From: Saccharothrix sp. HUAS TT1
GTDB taxonomy: Bacteria > Actinomycetota > Actinomycetes > Mycobacteriales > Pseudonocardiaceae
Assembly (NCBI RefSeq): GCF_040744945.1
Contig: NZ_CP160453.1
Span: forward strand, 434,001 to 498,000
Length of the DNA: 64,000 nucleotides
Reading direction: 5' to 3'
This document shows, in pieces, positions 44,509 through 53,300 of the stretch. The position numbers were made by a program, and so were the translations under genes. How positions within the stretch are numbered: position 1 is the first letter of the stretch; each line of letters opens with the position of its first letter. A model generated the notes under the pieces. The model did no database searches. It had not been told where the DNA came from and saw only the letters and a program-made list of their open reading frames with translations.

Positions 44509-45350
44509 CGGCGACGGAGGCGGCCGGGGCCGCGGCGCGGTTGGCCGGGGCGGCGGCGGGTGAAGTGCGGCAGCTCGGCGCGGCCGTGTGGGAGGTCGGG
44601 CCGGTCGTCGTCAAGCGGCACGACGAGCCGGGCGCGGTGGTGGCCGAGGTGGCGTCGCTGGCGTGGTTGGCCGAGCCCGCCGGGCCGCCGGAGGTGCCGC
44701 CGGCGCCGCCGGTGCCGCGGGTTCGCGGGCACGACGAGCGGTGGCTGGCGCTGGACCACGTCCCGCCGGGACGGCCGTCGCCGCGGGCCGCCGAGGAGTT
44801 CGGGCGCGGGCTCGCGGCGCTGCACGCGTGCGGCGCGCCGGCGTTCGGCGCTCCCCCGCCCGGCGGCCCGACCAGGGCCGCCATCGGCCTCGCGCCCCTG
44901 CTCAACGTCCCGTCCGACACCTGGTCCGAGTGGTTCCGCGAACACCGGATCGCCCACTACACCCGGCTCGCGGTGGACGCGGGCGCGTTGACGCCCGCCG
45001 AGGCGCGGACCGTCGAGGCCGTGCGCGTCGAGGCCCCGGCCGAACCACCGGCCCGGCTGCACGGCGACCTGTGGAGCGGCAACGTGCACTGGGCCGCCGA
45101 CGGCCGCGCGTGGCTGGTCGACCCGGCCGCGCACGGCGGTCACCGGGAGACCGACCTGGCCATGCTGGCCCTGTTCGGCTGCCCCCACCTGGACCGCGTG
45201 CTGGCCGCCTACGACGAGACCGCCCCGCTCGCCGACGGGTGGCGCGAGCGCGTCCCGCTGCACCAGCTCTTCCCGCTGCTCGTGCACGCCGCGCTGTTCG
45301 GCCGCGGCTACGCCCGACAGGTCTTGTCAGCGGCGCGTTCGCTGCGATGA
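44505..45350 (+). CDS. Fructosamine/ketosamine kinase-family protein
   Basis: A 281-residue kinase-fold protein of the fructosamine-3-kinase family, which phosphorylates sugar adducts on proteins and so helps remove them. ARLHGDLWSGNVHWAADGRA is the catalytic loop and WLVDPAAHGGHRETDLAML is the metal-binding segment. LNVPSDTWSEWFREHRI is typical of the family. The GTG overlaps the ptpA stop by 4 nt. Confidence 0.88.
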   Translation: MTATEAAGAAARLAGAAAGEVRQLGAAVWEVGPVVVKRHDEPGAVVAEVASLAWLAEPAGPPEVPPAPPVPRVRGHDERWLALDHVPPGRPSPRAAEEFGRGLAALHACGAPAFGAPPPGGPTRAAIGLAPLLNVPSDTWSEWFREHRIAHYTRLAVDAGALTPAEARTVEAVRVEAPAEPPARLHGDLWSGNVHWAADGRAWLVDPAAHGGHRETDLAMLALFGCPHLDRVLAAYDETAPLADGWRERVPLHQLFPLLVHAALFGRGYARQVLSAARSLR

Positions 45351-45357
45351 TGGCCCG

Positions 45358-45921
45358 ATGGGGATCGAGGCGTTCGGCCGGGACGACTGGCAGTGGCTCA
45401 ACGAGCCGCGCTCCTGGAGCGACCGTGACGGGCTGACCGTCACCAGCGACCCGGAGACCGACTTCTGGCGCACCACCCACTACGGCTACGACCGGGACAG
45501 CGGGCACGTGCTCGGCGTGCGCCTCCCGGGCGACTTCACCATCAGCGCGTCGTTCACCGCCGACTACGCCGCCCAGTACGACCAGGCGGGCATCGCGCTG
45601 CGGGTGGACGACCGGAACTGGATCAAGGCGGGCGTCGAGCTGGTGGACGACGAGTTCCAGGTCAGCACGGTCGTGACCAGGGACTTCTCCGACTGGTCGG
45701 TGGTGCCGGTCGGGCACGTCGGCCGGGTGACCATCGCCGCCGTGCGCGAGGGCGACGCGGTGACCGTCCGCTACGGCATCGGCGACGCCGAGCCGACCAC
45801 GATGCTGCGGCTGGCGTACTTCCCGCCCGAGGTCCCGGCGCTGGCCGGCGTGATGGCGGCGGCCCCGACGGGCCCCGGTTTCACCACCCGCTTCGACCGG
45901 GTGCAGGTCACAACGGCCTAG
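45358..45921 (+). CDS. DUF1349 concanavalin-like protein
   Basis: A 187-residue beta-sandwich protein of DUF1349: WQWLNEPRSWSDRDGLTVTS, DFWRTTHYGY, QYDQAGIALRVDDRNWIKAG and VQVTTA at the end. This family belongs to the concanavalin-like lectin/glucanase superfamily, and yeast relatives are named 'regulation of enolase protein 1'. No signal peptide. The ATG at 45358 is 7 nt after the kinase stop. Confidence 0.88.
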   Translation: MGIEAFGRDDWQWLNEPRSWSDRDGLTVTSDPETDFWRTTHYGYDRDSGHVLGVRLPGDFTISASFTADYAAQYDQAGIALRVDDRNWIKAGVELVDDEFQVSTVVTRDFSDWSVVPVGHVGRVTIAAVREGDAVTVRYGIGDAEPTTMLRLAYFPPEVPALAGVMAAAPTGPGFTTRFDRVQVTTA

Positions 45922-45925
45922 GGCT

Positions 45926-45931
45926 TACCGT
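45926..45931 (+). promoter_or_regulatory. -10 hexamer TACCGT of the SURF1 gene, leaderless-type
   Basis: TACCGT is followed by 6 nt and the GTG at 45938. The identical hexamer and spacing precede cobD on the opposite strand. Confidence 0.5.
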
Positions 45932-45937
45932 GGTCAC

Positions 45938-46741
45938 GTGCGGTGGAAGTTCCTGTTGCAGCCCGGCTGGCTGGCGTTGACGCTGACGGTCTGGGTGTTC
46001 GCGGGCGCGTGCTTCACGCTGCTCGCGCCGTGGCAGTTCACCCGCGACGCGGAGCGCGAGGCGCAGAACGACGCGGTCACCTCGTCCGTCCGCACCGACC
46101 CGGTCCCCGTGGCGACGCTGCTCGACCGGCCCAACGCCGACGTCGAGTGGCGGCGCGTCGCGCTGACCGGCCGCTACCTGCCCGAGGGGCAGGCGGTGGC
46201 CCGGCTGCGGACCGTGCAGGGCGAGGCGGCGTTCGAGGTGCTGACCCCGTTCCAGCTGGTCGACGGTCCGGTCGTGCTGGTCGACCGCGGTTACGTGCGG
46301 CCGGTGAACGGCATCAAGGTGCCCGACCTCGACCCCGTGCCGACCGGCGACGTGACGCTGGTCGCACTGGCCCGCCGGGACGAGTCGGACAGCCGCGACG
46401 CGTTCCAGGAGGACCGGCACCGGCAGGTGTACTCGGTGAACTCCGCCGTGGTCGGCCGGGCCGCCGGGCTCGACCTGCGCCCCGGCTACTTCCAGCTCAC
46501 CGAGGGCCAGCCCGGCGTCGAGGAGGCGCTGCCGCTGCCGAAGCTCGACGCGGGCCCGTTCTTCTCCTACGCGCTGCAGTGGATCGCGTTCGGCGCGATG
46601 GCGCTCGGCGGCTGGCTGTACTTCACCGTCCGCGAGGTGCGCCCCGGCGGCGCGCTGCGCGAAGCCGACCCGGGCGCCAGGGTCAGGCGGAAGTCCGTCG
46701 CCGAACAGCTCGCCGAAGACGAGGCCGCGCCAGCGCGATGA
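45938..46741 (+). CDS. SURF1-family cytochrome oxidase assembly protein
   Basis: A 267-residue inner-membrane protein with an N-terminal helix (PGWLALTLTVWVFAGACFTLL) and a C-terminal helix (FSYALQWIAFGAMALGGWLYF) around an external domain. W-x-F-T-RDAE, RRVALTGRYLPEGQ and VLVDRGYV are SURF1 motifs. It helps assemble the aa3-type terminal oxidase, possibly by heme delivery. The 3' end overlaps cobD by 59 nt, as the genes converge. Counterpart of Rv2235. Confidence 0.92.
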   Translation: MRWKFLLQPGWLALTLTVWVFAGACFTLLAPWQFTRDAEREAQNDAVTSSVRTDPVPVATLLDRPNADVEWRRVALTGRYLPEGQAVARLRTVQGEAAFEVLTPFQLVDGPVVLVDRGYVRPVNGIKVPDLDPVPTGDVTLVALARRDESDSRDAFQEDRHRQVYSVNSAVVGRAAGLDLRPGYFQLTEGQPGVEEALPLPKLDAGPFFSYALQWIAFGAMALGGWLYFTVREVRPGGALREADPGARVRRKSVAEQLAEDEAAPAR

Positions 46742-47651
46742 CCGCGGTCACGGCCGCCGCCGACGCGCCGACCACCCGCGACAGCTCCACCGCCCGCGTC
46801 ACGTGACCCGCGTCGGGGTTGCGCCCGTGCCCGAGCACCGGCCGGTCCTCCGCGCCGTGCGCGTACACCGTGCGACCGCCCAGCCGGACCTCCAACGCGC
46901 CCGCGAACGCCGCCTCGACCTGCCCGGCGTTGGGGCTGGGGTGCGCCGCCGCGTCCCGCCGCCACGTGCGCCACGCCTCGCCCGCCGACCCGCCGACGAC
47001 CGGCGCGCCCGCCACCGTGAGCAGCGCGGCCAGCCGCGAGGGCAGCAGGTTCGCCACGTCGTCCAGCCTGGCCGAGGCCCAGCCGAACCGCCGGTACCGC
47101 TCGTTGCGGTGGCCGACCATGGCGTCCAGCGTGTTCACCGCGCGGTAGGCCAGCAGGCCGGGCACGCCCGCGACCGCGCCCCAGAACAGCGGCGCGACCA
47201 CCGCGTCCGACGTGTTCTCCGCCACGGACTCGACGGTCGCCTTCGCCAGGCCCATCGTGTCCAGCTTCCGCGGCTCGCGCCCGCACAGGTGCGGCAGCCG
47301 GTCGCGCGCCGCCGCCAGGTCGCCGGCGTCCAGCTCGCGGCCCATCGCGGTGCCCTCGTCGGCCAGCGACGAGCCGCCGAGCACGACCCACGTGGCCGCG
47401 GCCGTGGTCAGCGCCTGCGCCACCTGGCCGCGCCCGCCGAGCCGTTGCACCGCGATCCCGGCGAGGACCGCGCCGCCGACCAGCGCGGCGGTGTGCGCCG
47501 CGCCGGCGACCTCGCGGTCGCGGTACAGCCTGCGCTCCAGCGCCGCCGCCGCCCGCCCGAACCCGGCCACCGGGTGATACCTCTGGGGGTCGCCGAACAC
47601 CGCGTCAGCGGCCACGCCCAGCACCAACCCCACCGCGCGCCCCAGACTCAC
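46683..47651 (-). CDS. cobD: Adenosylcobinamide-phosphate synthase
   Basis: A 322-residue membrane protein (CobD/CbiB) that attaches aminopropanol to adenosylcobyric acid. DAVFGDPQRYHPVAGFGR is the N-terminal signature, with TVESVAENTSDAVVAPLFWG, YRAVNTLDAMVGHRNERYRR and AHPSPNAGQVEAAFAGAL. Several hydrophobic helices. GTG start with TACCGT 6 nt upstream. Together with the CobC-like genes this indicates a working nucleotide-loop pathway. Counterpart of Rv2236c. Confidence 0.94.
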   Translation of the reverse strand: MSLGRAVGLVLGVAADAVFGDPQRYHPVAGFGRAAAALERRLYRDREVAGAAHTAALVGGAVLAGIAVQRLGGRGQVAQALTTAAATWVVLGGSSLADEGTAMGRELDAGDLAAARDRLPHLCGREPRKLDTMGLAKATVESVAENTSDAVVAPLFWGAVAGVPGLLAYRAVNTLDAMVGHRNERYRRFGWASARLDDVANLLPSRLAALLTVAGAPVVGGSAGEAWRTWRRDAAAHPSPNAGQVEAAFAGALEVRLGGRTVYAHGAEDRPVLGHGRNPDAGHVTRAVELSRVVGASAAAVTAVIALARPRLRRAVRRRTSA

Positions 47652-47657
47652 GGAAGC

Positions 47658-47694
47658 ACGGTAGCCCGCACCTGTCGGACCGCCGCACTAGGGT
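47658..47694. promoter_or_regulatory. Divergent leaderless-type -10 elements of cobD and jetA
   Basis: The minus strand has TACCGT (47658-47663) 6 nt before the cobD GTG. The plus strand has TAGGGT (47689-47694) 8 nt before the jetA GTG. Both fit in a 51-nt gap, so the two promoters overlap and may exclude each other. Confidence 0.5.
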
Positions 47695-47702
47695 GGCGCA
47701 CC

Positions 47703-49184
47703 GTGGAACCAGCCGGCCGCCTCAAGCTGTACGCCTACCTGGACGCGCGCGACCACCAGCGCACGTACCTGGCGATCATGCGGCTGTTCACGTCCACGCT
47801 GCTCGCGGACCTGTCCGCGGGCGAGGTCGCGGGCGCGCTGGCGGGCGCCGAGCGGGAGGGCCGGGTCGAGCCGGGCGAGTCCCGCATCGAGAACGTGATC
47901 AACCGGCTGCGGCAGCTGGTCGAGTGGGGCAACCTGGTGCAGGGCAGGCGCGAGGTGGTGGCCACCAGCATCGCCGAGTTCCAGCACGGCAGCGTGCGCT
48001 ACCAGGTCGGCAAGCTCGCGGTCCGGGTGCAGCGGGACGTGGACGAGCTGCTGCGGGTGCCGGAGGGCGCGCGGGAGGTGTCGCGCGAGCTGCTGCCCGC
48101 CGTCGAGCGCGGCCTGGACCGGTTGGGCCGGTCGCTGGCCGAGGCGGTGGCGGGCGGCGCTCCCCGGTCCCGCGAGGCGCTGGCCGAGCAGGTCACCACG
48201 CTGTTCCTCCAGCACGCCGAGCTGGCCGCGACCGTGCGCGACTTCTACGCCTACCTCGGCCAGGTCGTGACCAGGCACCACCTGGCGCCGGACGAGATCT
48301 CCGGGTTCCGCGACCTGCTGGTCGAGTACATCCAGATGGTCGTGGAGGACGTGCTGCGGCACACCCCGGCCATCGCCGACGCGCTGGCGCGGATCGGCCC
48401 GGCGCGCTCGGAGCTGCTGCGCCTGCTGGGCCGCGCCGACCTCGGCGACCGGGTCGAGCGGGCCCGCGGCCGGTCCCCGGAGGACTGGCAGGAGCTGACC
48501 GACTGGTTCGTGGACCGGCCGGGCAGGCCGAGCCAGGTGACGGCGCTGCGCGAGGCGACCGCGCGGGCGATCGGGTCGCTGCTGGCCAGCGTGAAGCGGG
48601 CCACGTCCGGCGGCGGGCTGCTGCCGGGCAGGCGGGCCGAGCTGCTGAAGCTGGCCGCGTGGTTCGACTCGGGCACCCGGTCGCAGGCGCACGAGCTGTA
48701 CGCGGCGGCGTTCGGGCTGCACTCGGCGCGGCACCTGTCGCCCGCGCCCGAGCACGACAGCGACAACGAGCGCACGGCGTGGCGCGACGGGCCGGTGGTC
48801 GACGTGCCGGTGAGCGTGCGCAGCCGCGGCGACCGGGGCGCGCGCGGCCGGACGTCGCGCATCCTGGACGACCCGATGACCGAGCAGTCGCTGCTGGCCG
48901 AGGCGCGGGAGGCCGACGAGCGGCGGGCCGCGTCGGTGGCCGAGCTGGCCGAGGCGGCGCCCCGGCTGGCCGAGGCGACGCTGTCCGGCGAAGCCCTCGG
49001 CGTGCTGTGCGAGCTGCTGACGCTGGCCATGGCGCAGCGCGACACGGCGGCCGACGCGGGCTCGGCGACCGACCCGGTGCGCGGGCTGCGGGTGACCGTC
49101 GAGCACGCGCGCGGGCGTTCGACGCGCATCCGCTCGGCGGCGGGCACGTTGACCCTGCACGACTCGACGTTGGTGCTCGACTGA
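47703..49184 (+). CDS. jetA: Wadjet type II JetA (TIGR02677/DUF2397)
   Basis: A 493-residue kleisin-like subunit of a condensin-type plasmid defence complex. Features of the TIGR02677 family: LKLYAYLDARDHQRTYLAIM at the N-terminus, IENVINRLRQLVEWGNLVQG, REVVATSIAEFQHGSVRYQV, DFYAYLGQVVTRHHLAPDEI and LLKLAAWFDSGTRSQAHELY. The stop overlaps the jetB start (TGATG). In Wadjet systems JetABC load on and extrude small circular DNA, which JetD then cleaves. jetD is not found next to this operon. Confidence 0.87.
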   Translation: MEPAGRLKLYAYLDARDHQRTYLAIMRLFTSTLLADLSAGEVAGALAGAEREGRVEPGESRIENVINRLRQLVEWGNLVQGRREVVATSIAEFQHGSVRYQVGKLAVRVQRDVDELLRVPEGAREVSRELLPAVERGLDRLGRSLAEAVAGGAPRSREALAEQVTTLFLQHAELAATVRDFYAYLGQVVTRHHLAPDEISGFRDLLVEYIQMVVEDVLRHTPAIADALARIGPARSELLRLLGRADLGDRVERARGRSPEDWQELTDWFVDRPGRPSQVTALREATARAIGSLLASVKRATSGGGLLPGRRAELLKLAAWFDSGTRSQAHELYAAAFGLHSARHLSPAPEHDSDNERTAWRDGPVVDVPVSVRSRGDRGARGRTSRILDDPMTEQSLLAEAREADERRAASVAELAEAAPRLAEATLSGEALGVLCELLTLAMAQRDTAADAGSATDPVRGLRVTVEHARGRSTRIRSAAGTLTLHDSTLVLD

Positions 49185-50356
49185 TGTTCGAGGACCTGTC
49201 CGAGATCGACGCGGCGAACGTCGTGCGCTGCGCCCGCGCGCTGCTGCGGCGGCCGTTGCTGCGCGCCGACGGGCCCGACGGCGAGCTGCTGACCCTCGTC
49301 TACCGGCACCGGGCCGCGCTGCAGGACCTGTTCGCCCGCGTGCTCGGCTACCGGCTGGTGGTCGAACGGCGGTTCGCGCGGCTCCACAAGGCCGGACCGG
49401 GTCCCGACGACTCGCGCGGCCTGCTCGGCATGTCGCCGCGCGGCTACGCCTACGTGGCGCTGACCATGGCGGTGCTGACCGGCGTCGGGCGGCAGGCGCT
49501 GCTGTCGCGGCTGGTGGCGGACGTCCGCGCGGCGGCGGTGGAGGCCGGGCTGACCGTGGTGGACGACGTGGCGGACCGGCGGGCGCTGACGGCGGCGTTG
49601 CGGCACCTGGTGTCGCTCGGCGTGCTGCACGAGACCGAGGGCACGGTGGACGTGCACGCCGAGGCGTTGATCACCATCGACACCGACCTGCTGGGCCGGT
49701 TGCTGACCGGGCCGGTGGCCGAGGCGACGTCGCCGGCGCGGCTGGTGGAGCTGGCGGCCCGGCCGGGACCGCGCGGCGTCGAGCACGCGGTGCGGCGCAA
49801 GCTGGTGGAGGACCCCGTGGTGCTGTACGCCGACCTGCCGCCCGAGCAGGCCGAGTGGCTGCGGCGCAACCAGCGCAAGGAGTCCGCGCTGCTGGAGACG
49901 TGCTTCGGCCTGCGCACCGAGTGCCGGGTCGAGGGCGTGCTGGCGGCCGACCCCGAGGACTACCTGACCGACCTGTACTTCCCGGGCACGTCCACGGTGG
50001 CGCGGCTCGCGCTGCTGGCGCTGCCGGAGCTGTCGGCCGCCGACCCCCGGCCCGACGGGCGGCACGAGGTGGACGTGGCGGCGTTGCGCGAGGTGTGCGC
50101 GCGGTTGGTGGAGGACTACCCGACCGCGTGGTCCAAGCAGTTCACCGAAGACCTCGACCGGCTGGTCGACGAGGTGCTGGAGCTGTTGCGCCGCATGGGG
50201 TTGGCGGTGCCGGCCGCGGGGGGCGGGTGGCTGCTGAACGCCGTCGCGCACCGGTGGCTGCCGATGCCCGACGGCGATCCGGAGCGCGAGGTCGAGCCGG
50301 CCGCCGTCGTGCCGGAAGTGCGGAGCTGGTCGTTGTTCGATGAGGAGACCGCGTGA
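49184..50356 (+). CDS. jetB: Wadjet type II JetB (TIGR02678/DUF2398)
   Basis: A 390-residue winged-helix (KITE-like) subunit. CARALLRRPLLRADGPDGEL, VYRHRAALQDLFARVLGYRL, RRFARLHKAGPG, PRGYAYVALTMAVL and LEDPVVLYADL-like LVEDPVVLYADLPPEQAEWL fit TIGR02678. ATG overlaps the jetA stop by one base and its stop overlaps the jetC GTG (GTGA), so the three proteins are translated in step. Confidence 0.87.
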   Translation: MFEDLSEIDAANVVRCARALLRRPLLRADGPDGELLTLVYRHRAALQDLFARVLGYRLVVERRFARLHKAGPGPDDSRGLLGMSPRGYAYVALTMAVLTGVGRQALLSRLVADVRAAAVEAGLTVVDDVADRRALTAALRHLVSLGVLHETEGTVDVHAEALITIDTDLLGRLLTGPVAEATSPARLVELAARPGPRGVEHAVRRKLVEDPVVLYADLPPEQAEWLRRNQRKESALLETCFGLRTECRVEGVLAADPEDYLTDLYFPGTSTVARLALLALPELSAADPRPDGRHEVDVAALREVCARLVEDYPTAWSKQFTEDLDRLVDEVLELLRRMGLAVPAAGGGWLLNAVAHRWLPMPDGDPEREVEPAAVVPEVRSWSLFDEETA

Positions 50357-53300
50357 ACAGGTGGCGGCTGCACAGGGGCGGCATCGTCAACATCTGGCAG
50401 TACACCGAGCAGACGTTCGACTTCTCCGGCGGGCGGGCGATCTTCCAGGGCACCAACGGGTCCGGCAAGTCGCGCACCCTGGAGCTGCTGCTGCCGCTGT
50501 GCCTGGACGGCGACCTGCGGCAGGTCGGCTCCAAGGGCTTCGACACCGTGTCGCTGCGGCGGCTCATGCTGGACGACTACGACGGCGGGCCCAACCGCAT
50601 CGGGTACGCGTGGGTGGAGCTGACCCGAGGTCCCGACGAGTACCTGACCTGCGGGTTGGGCGTGAAGGCGTCCAAAACGTCGCAGGCGATCACCGACTCG
50701 TGGCGGTTCGTCACGCCCCTGCGCGTCGGTTCCTCGCTGGCGCTGGTCGGCCCGGACCGCACGCCGCTGGGACCCGTGCAGCTGCGCGACCTGATCGGCG
50801 CGGACTGCGTGCTGGAGGAGGCCGCGTTCCGGGCGCGCGTCGCGGAGACCGTGTACGGCGTGCCCGCGCCCCGGTACGGCGACCTGCTGCACCTGCAGCG
50901 GACGCTGCGCAACCCCGACGTCGGGTTGAAGGTGCTGGAGGGGCAGCTGGAGCAGATCCTGTCCGACGCGCTGCCGCCGCTGGACCAGGTGATGGTCGAG
51001 CAGCTGGCGACGTCGTTCGACGACCTGGAGTCGATCCGGGAGAACATCACCCGGCTGTCGTCGGCCGACGCGGCGCTCGGGACGTTCCTGAAGACGTACT
51101 CGGACTACGCGTTCGGCGGGCTGCGCGCGGCGGCGGTGTCGCTGGGCGCGGCCGAGGACGGTGTGCGCAAGCAGGAGCGGGCGGCGGCCCGGCTGTCGGC
51201 GTCGCTGGAGGAGACGCTGGCGGCCCGTGCGGCGGCGGAGCACTCGCTGGCGTCGTTGGAGACCGGTGAGCAGCAGGCCGAGGAGACCATCGGGGCGTTG
51301 AAGGAGCTGCCCGCGTTCCGCGACCTGCAGGACCTGCGGACGCGCGAGAAGCTGGTGGCCGAGAAGCGCTCGTCGGCGGTGGCCGCGCTGGACATGGCGA
51401 ACAAGCAGCGGTCGCAGGAGGACGGCGCGGTCGACGGCGTGCTGCGGCTGCTGCGGCGGTTGGCCGAGGACCTGGGCACGGCGCACGAGCTGGTCGAACC
51501 GCTGGGGCGCCACCTGCGGGCGGCCGGCCTGCCGTCCGACGCCGTGCCGGACGTGCCCCGGGTGTCCACTTCGGACGCGGTCGTGCGGGTGGAGTCCGTG
51601 CGGGCCAAGCCGGACCCCGAGGCCGGACCGCTCCCGATCGAGCGTCGCGTGCCGCCGGCGGTCGGGGTGGACGAGGGCGCGTTGGAGGCGGTGGCGGCGC
51701 GGGCCGGGGAGATCGCTTCGTCGGCGCGGCAGCGCGGGGCTTTGGCGTTGGCGTTGGGTGCGCAGGCGGCGGAGCTGGATTCCGCGCAGCGGCGGGTGGA
51801 TGCCCTGCGGCAGACCGCGCGGGACGCGCAGCACGCGGCGACCGAGGCGGCGGCGTTGCGGAACCAGGAGGCGCAGGAGCTGGCCGAGGTCGCCCAGTCG
51901 TGGCTGGCGGAGGTGGACGCCTGGCGCGGGTCCGGCCCGTTGGCGGAGGTGCGGCCGTCGTCGCCGCTGGCGCTACCGACGTCGGTCGACCCGGCCGGCG
52001 CCCGCTCCCTGACCAGTGCCGCCCGCGACTGGGTCGGGCCGTTGGTGACGTCGGCGCGGGACGGCGCGCACACCGCCGCGAGGCGGCGGGCGGAGCTGGC
52101 GGCGTCGATCAACGCGTTGGACGCCGAACTGGCGGGCCTGCGCTCGGGCACCGCGCGGGTCCCGGAACCCGGCCGGTTCGGCGTGGCGACGCGGGACGAC
52201 GCGACCGGCGCGCCGTTCTACCGACTGGTGGACTTCCGCCCCGAGGTGGACGATGCCGCTCGTGCGGGGTTGGAGGCGGCCCTGGAGGCGTCGGGCCTGC
52301 TGGACGCCTGGGTTACACCATCGGGTGAACATGGCCCGGAGATGTACGGAAACGCCGTTACGCCACCTCGGTTGAGAGAGACCGAACCGGCCGAGACCCC
52401 CACCCCTGCCGACCACCCCCGACCCACCACGACCCCGACCGCCTCCGACACCCCGCCGACCACCACGACCCCGGCCACTTCCGGCGCCTTGCCGGCCACC
52501 CCGTCCCCAGCCCCAGCCACCCCGTCCCCAGCCACCCCGCCCACTTCCGCCGACCACCCCCCGCTCGCCACGACCCTGGCCGTGCCCGGCGCCCCCGTGG
52601 ACGGCCCGTCCCTGGCCACCGCCCTGGTCCCGGCCGTCGAGCCGAACTCCCCCGTCCCGGCCGCCGTGGTCGCGGACCTGCTCGCGTCGGTGTCCCTGCG
52701 CACCCTGACCCCGACCGCCTTCGCGGTGTCGCCGGACGGGCGCTGGCAGGCGGGCGTGCTGACCGGCGCGTGGCGCAAGGACGCCGCCGAGTTCATCGGC
52801 GCCGGCGCCCGCGAAGCCGCCCGCCACCGTCGCATCGCGGAGCTGGAGGACGAGCTGGCCGCCCTGCGCGCCGCCCTGGGCGTGGCCGAAGCCGACCTCG
52901 CCGCCGCCCACGGCCTGGTCGACCGCTGGGAGACCCACCTCGACCGCTTCCCCGCCGACCGCGACCTGGTCGCCCGCCACGGCCGCCTGCAGGCCGCCCA
53001 GGAATCCGCCGACCGCGCCGCCCGCCGCGCCGAGGAGCTGCGCGACGAGCTGGCCACCGCCCAGGCCCGCGGCGAGGCCGCCGCCGCCGACGTGGTGCGC
53101 CAAGCGGGCGACGCGGGCCTCCCGGCCACCACCGACGGCCTCCAGCAGGCCCGGCAGGCGGCGGCCGAGGCGCAGCGGACGGCCGACCGGCTCGGTGACG
53201 TGCTGCGCCGCCAGTGCCGCGGCACCGTGGTCGACCTGACCGACGCCGCGCACCGGTACCACGCGGCGGTGGAGGACCGGGTCGCGGCGGAGGCGGACGC

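Noticed and set aside
52310..52380. MYGNAVTPP stretch in JetC resembling the GNAVTPP motif of cytosine methyltransferases
   Set aside because: A single short match without any other methyltransferase motif, at the edge of a low-complexity insert. Coincidence is more likely than a domain remnant.
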